DNA of 38,352 nucleotides from a virus, in IMG/VR virus record IMGVR_UViG_3300008120_000240, positions 1-38,352 of that record. The stretch is one strand, 5' to 3'. The translations under genes and the position numbers were made by a program. Positions 1 through 8,105 of this stretch are shown here, piece after piece. Position 1 is the stretch's first letter. The number at the start of each line of letters is the position of its first letter. Under the pieces are notes generated by a model. The model saw only the letters and a list, made by a program, of their open reading frames with translations. It did no database searches and was not told the origin of the DNA.

Positions 1-318
1 TATGTTGCTGGTAGATTTAACTGGAATACCATTAACGTAACTTTCCGTGACCCAATCGGTCCGTCAGCAGCTCAAGCTCTTATGGAGTGGGTTCGTTTAC
101 ACGCCGAATCAGTTACAGGTCGTATGGGTTACGCTGCGGGATATAAGAAAAACATTTTCTTGGAAATGTTAGACCCAACAGGTGTTGCTGTTGAAAAATG
201 GATATTACAAGGTACTTTCCTTACTGATGTCAATTTTGATTCGTTAGGTTACAGTGATGATGGGGTGGCAACTATCACAGCTACACTACGTCCTGACAGA
301 TGTATCTTAGTTTATTAA
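1..318 (+). CDS. Tail tube protein, gp19-like (5' end missing)
   Basis: This is the C-terminal 105 residues of a gene that enters from the left edge in frame 1 and ends at TAA 316-318. The protein polymerises into the inner tube of a contractile tail. The visible part has the gp19 family pattern: an aromatic strand (FNWNTINVTF), an aspartate-proline turn, a helix containing ALMEWVRLH, then alternating strands with LDPTGVAVEKW and a final TATLRPDRC strand. The next genes are a gp26-like chaperone and a tape measure protein, as expected for a tail cluster. Four of the six arginines use CGT, as in gp32 and unlike most of the large tail genes, which fits high expression. A strong terminator follows. 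The family call is from remembered pattern, not a search. Confidence 0.82.
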   Translation, partial: YVAGRFNWNTINVTFRDPIGPSAAQALMEWVRLHAESVTGRMGYAAGYKKNIFLEMLDPTGVAVEKWILQGTFLTDVNFDSLGYSDDGVATITATLRPDRCILVY

Positions 319-352
319 TAGTATTTACGATAAAATCAGTTTAAGTATATTT

Positions 353-383
353 AACCATAGGGGAAACCCTATGGTTTTTTTTT
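353..383 (+). terminator. Rho-independent terminator after the tube gene
   Basis: A perfect 10-bp stem (AACCATAGGG at 353-362 and CCCTATGGTT at 367-376) closes a GAAA tetraloop and runs into an uninterrupted T tract to 383. The T tract ends three bases before the next ATG at 387, so the chaperone gene can be reached only by read-through or by a start inside the hairpin. Confidence 0.9.
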
Positions 384-386
384 GTT

Positions 387-1136
387 ATGAACGACTACTC
401 ACAATATCTACAAGAAGGTTTTAATTTACCTCACGACGTGGTTGAATTGCCATCACGTGGAAAATTTTATAAAAGTAAGAAATCGTCCCTAAAGGTCGGT
501 TACTTAACAGCTGCCGATGAAAATATTCTATTGGCTGATAATCGTAACAATGATATTATTTCAACACTTCTGAGAAATAAAATCTACGAACATGATTTTC
601 ATCCCGATGAAATGTTGGATTGTGATATTGAAGCCATTTTAATATTCTTGAGAAACACTGCGTTCGGTTCTGATTATAAATTAATATTAAGAGACCCAAA
701 AACACTTGAAGAGTTTGAAGTAACAACTCAATTGGATGAACTTAATATTAAAAAACCATTACACGAACCTGATTCTGAAGGTCATTTTACATTTGTATTA
801 CCAGTTGGTGGACAAAAAGTTAAATGTAAATTGTTGAATGGTTATGACCAAAAAGAATTAAAAAAGTTCGAAGACGCTTACCCAAAAGGTATAATGGCGC
901 CCACACAAACAAAAAGGTTGGAGATGCAGATTGTTTCAATAGATGAAACTTCAGACAAAGGAGAAATTGCAAAATACATTCAACAAATGCCAATTGCAGA
1001 CTCAAAATTCATAAGAAATTCGTTAAGAGATTCTGAACCAAGATTGGATTTGGAAAGAGTATTTACAGCCCCGTCAGGAGAAAAAGTGAGCGCAAGAATC
1101 ACTTTCGGGGCAGAATTTTTTCGTCCTTTCTTCTGA
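387..1136 (+). CDS. gp26-like tail/baseplate assembly chaperone
   Basis: The 249-residue protein starts at ATG 387. Its N-terminal half has the pattern of the T4 gp26 baseplate family: ELPSRGKFY near residue 21, GYLTAADENILL near residue 38, then helices ending in LIFLRNTAFGSDYKL. T4 gp26 has 208 residues. The family acts during assembly and is thought to equal the tail-assembly chaperone of other phages, working with the tape measure protein, whose gene follows. The zero frame ends FGAEFFRPFF-stop. A +1 (or -2) shift at the TTTTTT run near 1116-1121 would continue into the short reading frame ending at 1305. There is no Shine-Dalgarno sequence, and a terminator T tract ends three bases before the start. 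Family assignment is fairly sure; the frameshift is inferred. Confidence 0.75.
   Translation: MNDYSQYLQEGFNLPHDVVELPSRGKFYKSKKSSLKVGYLTAADENILLADNRNNDIISTLLRNKIYEHDFHPDEMLDCDIEAILIFLRNTAFGSDYKLILRDPKTLEEFEVTTQLDELNIKKPLHEPDSEGHFTFVLPVGGQKVKCKLLNGYDQKELKKFEDAYPKGIMAPTQTKRLEMQIVSIDETSDKGEIAKYIQQMPIADSKFIRNSLRDSEPRLDLERVFTAPSGEKVSARITFGAEFFRPFF
1113..1124 (+). other. Candidate +1 or -2 ribosomal frameshift site
   Basis: Zero-frame codons are GAA TTT TTT CGT. Skipping one T, or slipping back two, continues as FFVLSSDYRKIMMDEFYYL into the reading frame ending at 1305. That frame is open from 1090, well upstream of its first ATG at 1150. The shift point lies five codons before the zero-frame stop, as in known G/GT tail chaperone pairs. 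Confidence 0.5.
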
Positions 1137-1149
1137 TTATAGAAAGATT

Positions 1150-1305
1150 ATGATGGATGAGTTCTATTACTTATCCAAGTATGTACACTTCTCATATGGA
1201 GACATGATGAGAATGCCAATTTTTGAGAGAAAATACTTTATTAACAAACTTGTTACCGAGTTCGAAAAAAAGAATGAAGCTGCGGAAAAGGCAAGAAATA
1301 AATAA
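1150..1305 (+). CDS. Short tail-assembly chaperone extension (T domain)
   Basis: This 51-residue frame begins MMDEFYYLSKYVHF, contains MMRMPIFERKYFINKL and ends with a charged helix. It lies exactly between the gp26-like chaperone and the tape measure gene. Proteins at this place in many contractile-tail phages are made as a frameshifted extension of the chaperone, with short helical segments and a motif of the type P-x-(F/Y)-x-R-(R/K)-(Y/F)-F. The frame is +1 relative to the upstream gene and open from 1090, so a fused product of about 305 residues is possible. It could also start independently at ATG 1150 or 1153, but no Shine-Dalgarno sequence is present. It was too short for routine gene calling. 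Confidence 0.6.
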   Translation: MMDEFYYLSKYVHFSYGDMMRMPIFERKYFINKLVTEFEKKNEAAEKARNK

Positions 1306-1310
1306 TAATG

Positions 1311-1324
1311 TATTTATAGATAAA
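1311..1324 (+). promoter_or_regulatory. TATTTAT-type late promoter candidate
   Basis: TATTTATAGATAAA lies 22 bases (motif start to ATG) before the tape measure gene. Nearly the same string recurs at 3056, and the TATTTAT core at 14704, 19389, 23940 and 26310. A phage late -10 element is inferred; no -35 box is visible. Confidence 0.45.
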
Positions 1325-1332
1325 GATAATTA

Positions 1333-3036
1333 ATGTTTTTACAAGAAACTACAGGTACAGGTGCGGGTGGTGGTCCATCGATAAGTGATGCTTTAAACGC
1401 AGCTAAAAATTCTTTTACTAAATTACAAGATAGTATTTTTGACTTTGAGGACCAAGTTTCACGAGTAAATCGTCAAGTACTTGGTCAGGGCAGTATTTAC
1501 GCTAAATCAATGAGAGAACAGTTCGCTAAGGCGACCACAGATGTTCTTAGTATTGGTGGTAGTTTGGATGATGTTGCAAACACTTTTGCGGCAATTAACA
1601 AAGTCATGCAAAAAAACACTATGTTATCAAGTCAGGAATTGGCAAATGCGGTGGCTCTTCAAAAATCTGCAGGTATTACCGCTGCCGAATATGCTGATTT
1701 AGTTGAGGCTTTTGATAGTATCGGTGTTGGACTGGAATCAACCGTCGGTTCTATTGATGATTTAGCTGCAAAGGCTAGAAGTCTTGGTTTGAATGTTAAT
1801 ACTTTTTTAGCGGCAACTGCAAAAAATTTAAAGTTAGTAAATTCATACGGATTCAAAGACGGTGTTGATGGGTTGACAAGAATGGTGGCTCGTGCACAAG
1901 CACTTAGAATTGATATGACAAGTGTCAAGGGACTTGCGGCAGATTTATTGAACCCTGAAAAGGCAATTGAGTTAGCTGCAGAATTTCAAAATTTAGGTGG
2001 GGCTATAGGTGCTTTAGGTGACCCATTCCAACTGATGAACATGGCGCAAAACGATATGGAGGGTTTACAAAACTCAATTATCGATGCAACAAAAGCCTCT
2101 GTTCAGTTTAATAGTCAAACAAAAAGATTTGAAATTTCAGCACTTGAGATGAGGAGATTGAGAGCATTTGCGAGTGCTACAGGTCAGGATTACGAACAAC
2201 TGGCCGATAGTGCCGTAAGGGCTGCAAAAGAAACACAAGCATTTGAAGATGTTAAGTTTTTAGATGTTGATAGTGACAAAAAACAATTAATAGCCAATTT
2301 AGCGAGATTAAATAAGGACGGTAAATTAGAAATCCAACTACCTAATATGGATAAGGCTGTTGAGTTAACCGAATTAACAGCAAAACAAGTTGAGGATGCT
2401 TATGGTCAGTTAAAAAAACAAGATGAGGTTAATCAAATGAGTGCTAAAGAAATTGCTGAAAAACAATTATCGGCTCTTGAATCAATAGTAGTTGCACTAT
2501 CAACACCTGCCGGAAGATTGGCAGCAGGTATTGGTGGTAGTGACAAATATATTGGGGCAACTCAAAATGTTAAATCTGTTGCTCAACAAGTACAACAGGG
2601 ATTGGAACAAGTATTTACAGAGCAAAATTATGATAGAATTTCTGATACAATAACTGAAAAACTGAAGCAACAAATTCAAGATGTTGATTTTAGTTCGTTT
2701 GAGAGTTTAGGTGCTGATTTGGTTGATAAGGCAAAAGAGGCAGTAAAAAATATATTTTTAGGTATTGCGGAAGTAATACCAACACCGTTAGATAGTAATC
2801 CTTTACCAATAACGTATACACCAATATCGCCTACACAGACATCTTTACCAACAACCCCAACAGATGCAATGGCGTCATTAAGTGTTGATAACATGGAGAT
2901 TAAACACACAGGTGTTGTAGAAGTAAGGGGAATTACTGAGAATTTGAATATTGCTTCTCTGTCTCAATCACAACTACAAGAGTTGGGAACAAAAATTAAA
3001 TCGGCGATGGGAAGTCAATTCTTAGCCACGGGTTAA
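1333..3036 (+). CDS. Tail tape measure protein, gp29-like
   Basis: The 567-residue protein sets tail length and fills the tube lumen before ejection. T4 gp29 has 590 residues; at roughly 1.5 angstrom per residue this one predicts a tail of about 85 nm. The first 400 residues are almost entirely helical and alanine-rich, with regions such as VANTFAAINKVMQKN, SVKGLAADLLNPEKA and AIELAAEFQNLGGAIGALG that are typical of tape measures. A proline/threonine-rich linker near residues 480-520 (TPISPTQTSLPTTPTD) precedes a small C-terminal domain. It follows the chaperone pair and precedes hub genes, the standard order. A TATTTAT motif sits 22 bases before the ATG, which has an A-rich leader. The function rests on composition, size and position. 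Confidence 0.75.
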   Translation: MFLQETTGTGAGGGPSISDALNAAKNSFTKLQDSIFDFEDQVSRVNRQVLGQGSIYAKSMREQFAKATTDVLSIGGSLDDVANTFAAINKVMQKNTMLSSQELANAVALQKSAGITAAEYADLVEAFDSIGVGLESTVGSIDDLAAKARSLGLNVNTFLAATAKNLKLVNSYGFKDGVDGLTRMVARAQALRIDMTSVKGLAADLLNPEKAIELAAEFQNLGGAIGALGDPFQLMNMAQNDMEGLQNSIIDATKASVQFNSQTKRFEISALEMRRLRAFASATGQDYEQLADSAVRAAKETQAFEDVKFLDVDSDKKQLIANLARLNKDGKLEIQLPNMDKAVELTELTAKQVEDAYGQLKKQDEVNQMSAKEIAEKQLSALESIVVALSTPAGRLAAGIGGSDKYIGATQNVKSVAQQVQQGLEQVFTEQNYDRISDTITEKLKQQIQDVDFSSFESLGADLVDKAKEAVKNIFLGIAEVIPTPLDSNPLPITYTPISPTQTSLPTTPTDAMASLSVDNMEIKHTGVVEVRGITENLNIASLSQSQLQELGTKIKSAMGSQFLATG

Positions 3037-3055
3037 TAAAAAATCCGATTAAATC

Positions 3056-3069
3056 TATTTATTGATAAA
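3056..3069 (+). promoter_or_regulatory. TATTTAT-type late promoter candidate
   Basis: TATTTATTGATAAA begins 23 bases before the ATG at 3079. It differs by one base from the element at 1311 and sits at almost the same distance from the start codon. Confidence 0.45.
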
Positions 3070-3078
3070 TAAGAATAG

Positions 3079-6000
3079 ATGGACAGTCCATTATCGTTTG
3101 GAGCAACAGAAAAATTTAGAAAAGACTTACTTGTAAAGAACCTACCACCTTACAAGAATCAAAACTTTTCTTCAAATGGTAGTGCTGGTGAATCTGAGTT
3201 TAGACTTAGAGAGTTTAGTGTTGCTGATAGTCCAAGTTTGGACCAAGTAGGTGATGTTAAAGAACAAGAATTGTATGCTAAAAATGCATACGGGCCGGGT
3301 AGTAGTAATGGTTACGGTTCTATGGTTGATATTAATAAAGACTATGGAACGAAATCAAATTTAGGTCCGTACAGTAATAGTGGTGGTGAACCAGGTAAAA
3401 CAACAGAACAATCACAAAAAGACGCATATATTCAAAATACTTTTGGTCCTGATAATGGTTATATTTATTCACCAACAATACAAAATGTACATAAAGTAAT
3501 TGCTGAAAAAGACGCCTACTTTAATTATATTTCTTCAGTATACCCATTATCGTCATTATTCCTTAATGAAAATCCAAGAGGTAGTAATGGTTCTTTAGCT
3601 CAGGATAGTCCAATGATGCAAATTGCAGCTCAATCTCTAAGGGCTGAGTTACAATATAGAATAGCACAAGAAACTTACGAAAATACTTTTGGTAGAGTTA
3701 ATTTATTAGATGCCCTTAAAGACCCATTTCAAGCAGCTGAAATACTTTCAGGTAGAGCACCGTTAATTGAAAAAGATTGGCAAATTTCAGTACCAGGTAG
3801 TTTAGCCGGTAAAGGTTTAGATTTTTTAAGTAGAATAACAGGTGTTTATTCACCTTATTCTTGGATACCTGGTGATTATTTTGCAGTTGACGGTAAAAAA
3901 AGTTTTATAAATCAGACTATAAATTTTGTTGGAAGTTTACTTGGTAGACCACAATTATTACCGACAACAAAAAATGGTTCAGATATTTTCTTAGCAAATA
4001 CGGGACAAGGTTCTGTGTCTGCGTTATTTTCGGCTCTTGAGTACAATAACTTTAGACCTGATTACAAAGCCAATTTTATTGGAGATTTAAACTTAGGTGC
4101 TCCAAAAGGAAATTACTATGTTGGTAGTAGAACACAAGACCCTGACAATATGGTCTTTCCTAATGACGAGTTACCTGTTGACCCATTAGGAAGAAGAGTT
4201 AAGGTTGCCGTACGTGGATATAGTGAAGTTGCAAAAATTTACGAAAATAATCAAAATTTTGCATTTGGACCTGGTGAGTCGGAACCTTCTGATGGTGCAG
4301 GACAACAAGGTGGATTCACATGGATATCTCCTAAAACAAAAGGACAAGCCGGTAAAAAAGTTGGTCAGGGTGGTAGAATAGAAGGTGAAGACCCAAACTG
4401 GCCTTCAATAAGTTCTCAGTTCGATAAGAGTGAGTCTACTGATTTTGCATTGAGAGATGGGTCCATTATGGACGATACTCAAAGACTGGTCAACGCAGCT
4501 GATGGTTTACCGGGTAATGCTAGATTAGGTCACGTAGGTAATGCGATTAACCAAACATCAAAAGTGTTTTGGGATGGAACAAGAGAAATTACTAAAGGTT
4601 CAAGAGTAAAAAGATATGTAAATCAAAATGGTGCTGAAGTTGGTAGAGAGTATTGTAGAGTATTCACAAAAGATACTCCATATATGGCGTTTAACGACCT
4701 TCAGAAAACAGATGGTAATATTCGTAAATTCACATATTCAGTTTTAGATAATACCTATAATTTAAACATAGCACCAATTAACGGTGATGAGTCAACAAAT
4801 ATTGTTGATGGACAAGTAAAAAAATATATGTTCTCACTTGAGAACTTGTCGTGGAGAAGTACTGACTTACAACAAGATTTACCTGCATGTGAGAAAGGAC
4901 CTAATGGTGGTAGAATTATGTGGTTCCCCCCATATGATTTAAGTGTTGATGAAAGTGTTTCGGTAAGTTGGAATGATAATGTATTCTTGGGTAGACCTGA
5001 GCCGATATACACATATAATAACACAAGAAGAACTGGTGGATTAAGATTTAAAATAATTGTAGACCATCCTTCAATCCTAAATATGTTAGTAAATTATGAG
5101 TTACAGAATGTGACTCCTGATTCACAGGTGACTAAAATTATTGATTCATTCTTTGCGGGATGTAAAGACTATGATATCTATGAATTGGCTCAAAAATTCA
5201 CAACACTAACATTCAATGAAATTTTTGATGTTGTTGAAAAAACAAAAAACATTGAAGATTTTAAAAAGGCGGTTAAAGAAATTCCTGCAACAAACCCACA
5301 AAAAGCTGACGAGGGGGAAAGTATACCTACCTTCGATATTAGTGATTTAAAATTATACTTTGATAATGATAATCCTGACCCAAAGACTTATTCTATAACA
5401 TCATCGGTAGATTATACCGATACGTTTGATGCTTACACAGGTCAACAAACAAGTTATGTTGCAAACGCATCTGAATCACAAAAACAACCTGTACAGACAT
5501 TCTTTGATACTGAGATTATTCCTAATTATCAAATATTTGAAACATTCTTATCACGATTAAAAGAAGTGACAGACCAAGGATATCCTGTACAATTTACAAT
5601 TGCAGGTTCAGCATCATCACCTAACAGTAGTGAATACAACAAAAACCTTTCGGCAAGAAGGGTTGATTCGGTTATTAAATCAATTAGGGGGTATGAAGGT
5701 TTGGACCAAATGGTTAATAATGGTATGATAAGAATTAACCAAGTGGCTGCGGGTGAGACAAGTGTTGGTCAAACAGGTGTTGATTGTCAAAACACCCCAA
5801 CAACGGACCCTGATGCAACATACTCGGTAGCTGCGATGGGTTGTAGAAGAGTTCAAATCACATCTATTCAAACATTACCTAAAGTTCAAGGTGAGACTCA
5901 AGTACAGAGTGATGAAATCACAAACACCCCAACGACAGGTGACAACAACGCAAATACAAACTCAAGCCCAAGACAACAAACATCACAAGAACTACAAATC

Positions 6001-7788
6001 AAAGAAGGGTTGTCTAAAAAAGTATTGAGAAGATTATTAACAGAGTGTAACTATTTCAATTTGATAAAAGAACAAGACCCGTTCTTGTATGATGGTATTA
6101 AACAACAAATTGCTTTCTTTAATCCTTCTTTCCACTCAATAACACCTGAAGGTTTAAATGCCAGATTAACGTTCTTACAACAATGTTTAAGACCGGGTAA
6201 TACTATACCTGTGATTGGTCCCGATGGTAAACCATTACAGAATGATGCGTTAAACACGTCGTTTGGTGCACCACCTATCTGTATTTTAAGAATCGGTGAC
6301 TTCTTCCATACCAAGATTGCAATAACTCAAATGTCAATTCAATATGAACCTTTATTATTGGATATGAACCCTGAAGGTATTGGAGTTCAACCAATGTTGG
6401 CTGACGTTAATATTTCATTTAATTTTATAGGTGGACATGGGCTTAAAGAACCTGTTGCTCAATTACAAAACGCATTAACGTTCAATTATTATGCTAACAC
6501 TGAAATGTATGATGAAAGAGCGGTTGCAACTGAAGATACAACAACATTTGATTTACAATTAATTGAGGAGGTTTTAAAAACGGTTCCTTTACAAAACGTT
6601 GATTTTGGTCAACAATCGCAAAATGAAGCGGGTACAACAATTGGTGTTACTCAAAGTAAGATATTAAGTAATTCAGGAACAACAATTACCGGTACAACAT
6701 CAATGACTCAAATTATGAATGATTTGATTGATGCAACTAAAGTTTATACCGACACAACATTGTCAGTTCTTGAAAATATTAACACTTCATATTTGGTTGG
6801 TGGATTGAGAATGTTTACCAAAGATAGAAAGTACATTACGGGTGAGTTCGGTCAATATGCTAGTAGTAGTTCTGACAATGTACAAACAAGTTTGTTTGGT
6901 AAATCTGATTCATTACAAAGTAAGATAGACCAAGTGTTTGCTTCAGCATTAAGTGATGTTGATGATGATACATCACCATTACTTGTTGGATTTACAAATA
7001 ATTCAAGAAACGTTAACAACAAAGACTTAAGAATATTCAAAAAGAATTTAAAAGCCTTAATCACCGCTAAGAAAGCTAATTATTCCGCTATTATGGAAAC
7101 CAAGTTAAATGATTTGGTAACCAAGGAACAGTTGTTAATTAGGGTTGTTGATAAAGTAAACTTTGTACAAACTGAAACAGATGGATTCAAAAGAGGGGGT
7201 ACACCAATATTATATGGGTTGACAGCAACAACGCAGGTGAATGAAACATCAACAGGAGCTTCTAACACATTAGAAGAGTTAGTAAACGACTATAAAACAA
7301 TAGCTACGAACATAAACACGTTCTACACTAACTTACAATCATACGGTATTATGACTGCCGATTGGGATAATACACAATCGTTTAGTTTCTTATACCCTTC
7401 AATTAATACTGCGGCACAGAAAAGATGGTGTATTATTTTCTCTGAAGATATTATGAAAAATAAAACACAATTTGTTTTAGATTGTTTGGGTCCTGAACTT
7501 CAAAAAATACCAGTTTGGTTTGATGGAGTGACCGCTGACGTTAATACGTTAAGTGTGGATTACCAAAAGAGTTTGGAAGCATCAACTAAATTATTTACAG
7601 ATTTCAAAAACAACTACTACAATAGTGTATTTAACTTATATCAACCTTACATTAGAACTAAGACAAGGATATTTGATTTCAGTAACATAACAACACCAAG
7701 TCCTGCTCAAACAGAAAACTTTAATTTATTGTATTCTGGTGTGAACAGTAAAGGACCAAATTGGAATAATAAACTAAAACTTGACTAA
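3079..7788 (+). CDS. Large baseplate protein with OmpA-like domain
   Basis: This 1569-residue protein occupies the place where T4 encodes the tube-cap/initiator proteins gp48 and gp54. Around residues 630-676 the run FLGRPEPIYTYNN then RRTGGLRFKIIVD resembles a strand-rich tube-initiator or hub fold. Residues about 806-930 match the OmpA/MotB C-terminal pattern: a strand (VQFTIAGSASSP), then NKNLSARRVDSVIKSI, an IRINQVAAGET strand, and a terminal RRVQITSI. That domain binds peptidoglycan in cellular proteins. A Q/N/T-rich linker separates it from a C-terminal half of about 600 residues that I do not recognise. The N-terminus is rich in glycine, serine and asparagine. The stop overlaps the next ATG (TAATG), indicating translational coupling. 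The baseplate role is inferred from context. Confidence 0.65.
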   Translation: MDSPLSFGATEKFRKDLLVKNLPPYKNQNFSSNGSAGESEFRLREFSVADSPSLDQVGDVKEQELYAKNAYGPGSSNGYGSMVDINKDYGTKSNLGPYSNSGGEPGKTTEQSQKDAYIQNTFGPDNGYIYSPTIQNVHKVIAEKDAYFNYISSVYPLSSLFLNENPRGSNGSLAQDSPMMQIAAQSLRAELQYRIAQETYENTFGRVNLLDALKDPFQAAEILSGRAPLIEKDWQISVPGSLAGKGLDFLSRITGVYSPYSWIPGDYFAVDGKKSFINQTINFVGSLLGRPQLLPTTKNGSDIFLANTGQGSVSALFSALEYNNFRPDYKANFIGDLNLGAPKGNYYVGSRTQDPDNMVFPNDELPVDPLGRRVKVAVRGYSEVAKIYENNQNFAFGPGESEPSDGAGQQGGFTWISPKTKGQAGKKVGQGGRIEGEDPNWPSISSQFDKSESTDFALRDGSIMDDTQRLVNAADGLPGNARLGHVGNAINQTSKVFWDGTREITKGSRVKRYVNQNGAEVGREYCRVFTKDTPYMAFNDLQKTDGNIRKFTYSVLDNTYNLNIAPINGDESTNIVDGQVKKYMFSLENLSWRSTDLQQDLPACEKGPNGGRIMWFPPYDLSVDESVSVSWNDNVFLGRPEPIYTYNNTRRTGGLRFKIIVDHPSILNMLVNYELQNVTPDSQVTKIIDSFFAGCKDYDIYELAQKFTTLTFNEIFDVVEKTKNIEDFKKAVKEIPATNPQKADEGESIPTFDISDLKLYFDNDNPDPKTYSITSSVDYTDTFDAYTGQQTSYVANASESQKQPVQTFFDTEIIPNYQIFETFLSRLKEVTDQGYPVQFTIAGSASSPNSSEYNKNLSARRVDSVIKSIRGYEGLDQMVNNGMIRINQVAAGETSVGQTGVDCQNTPTTDPDATYSVAAMGCRRVQITSIQTLPKVQGETQVQSDEITNTPTTGDNNANTNSSPRQQTSQELQIKEGLSKKVLRRLLTECNYFNLIKEQDPFLYDGIKQQIAFFNPSFHSITPEGLNARLTFLQQCLRPGNTIPVIGPDGKPLQNDALNTSFGAPPICILRIGDFFHTKIAITQMSIQYEPLLLDMNPEGIGVQPMLADVNISFNFIGGHGLKEPVAQLQNALTFNYYANTEMYDERAVATEDTTTFDLQLIEEVLKTVPLQNVDFGQQSQNEAGTTIGVTQSKILSNSGTTITGTTSMTQIMNDLIDATKVYTDTTLSVLENINTSYLVGGLRMFTKDRKYITGEFGQYASSSSDNVQTSLFGKSDSLQSKIDQVFASALSDVDDDTSPLLVGFTNNSRNVNNKDLRIFKKNLKALITAKKANYSAIMETKLNDLVTKEQLLIRVVDKVNFVQTETDGFKRGGTPILYGLTATTQVNETSTGASNTLEELVNDYKTIATNINTFYTNLQSYGIMTADWDNTQSFSFLYPSINTAAQKRWCIIFSEDIMKNKTQFVLDCLGPELQKIPVWFDGVTADVNTLSVDYQKSLEASTKLFTDFKNNYYNSVFNLYQPYIRTKTRIFDFSNITTPSPAQTENFNLLYSGVNSKGPNWNNKLKLD

Positions 7789-8105
7789 TGCAGTACTACA
7801 ATAGATACCAACAGTTTTTGATTAATGGAGAACAAACCATAGTTCCCAATGTTACTATTCCATTCAAGCCAACAGATAAAAGATATATTTACTTCCAAGG
7901 TAAAAGTAGACTTGATAAAATATCGTATGAGTTTTATAAAACACCCTATTTTGGTTGGTTAATACAGATGGCGAATCCACAATATGGAAGTATGGAAACG
8001 AACATCGAAGATGGTGCAGTCTTGATTATTCCGTATCCGTTAGTAGCATCTTTACAGGACTATAAAAATGCGGTAGACAACCAGTTCTTCTATTATGGCA
8101 GATAA
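7788..8105 (+). CDS. LysM-like baseplate protein, gp53-like
   Basis: The 105-residue protein has a core typical of small LysM-fold tail proteins: DKISYEFYKTPYFGWLIQMA followed by NPQ, then an acidic turn and DGAVLIIPYP. In T4, gp53 is a 196-residue baseplate wedge protein with a LysM-like fold that helps join wedges around the hub; this one would be essentially the core domain. In contractile systems such small LysM proteins join tube or hub to the inner baseplate. Its ATG shares the A of the upstream stop (TAATG), and its own stop lies inside the next gene (11-base overlap), so all three genes are probably translated together. Confidence 0.65.
   Translation: MQYYNRYQQFLINGEQTIVPNVTIPFKPTDKRYIYFQGKSRLDKISYEFYKTPYFGWLIQMANPQYGSMETNIEDGAVLIIPYPLVASLQDYKNAVDNQFFYYGR

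Noticed and set aside
1311-1317. T4 late promoter TATAAATA read on the reverse strand at TATTTAT sites
   Set aside because: The reverse complement fits, but it would point away from all genes; there is no - strand gene to serve.
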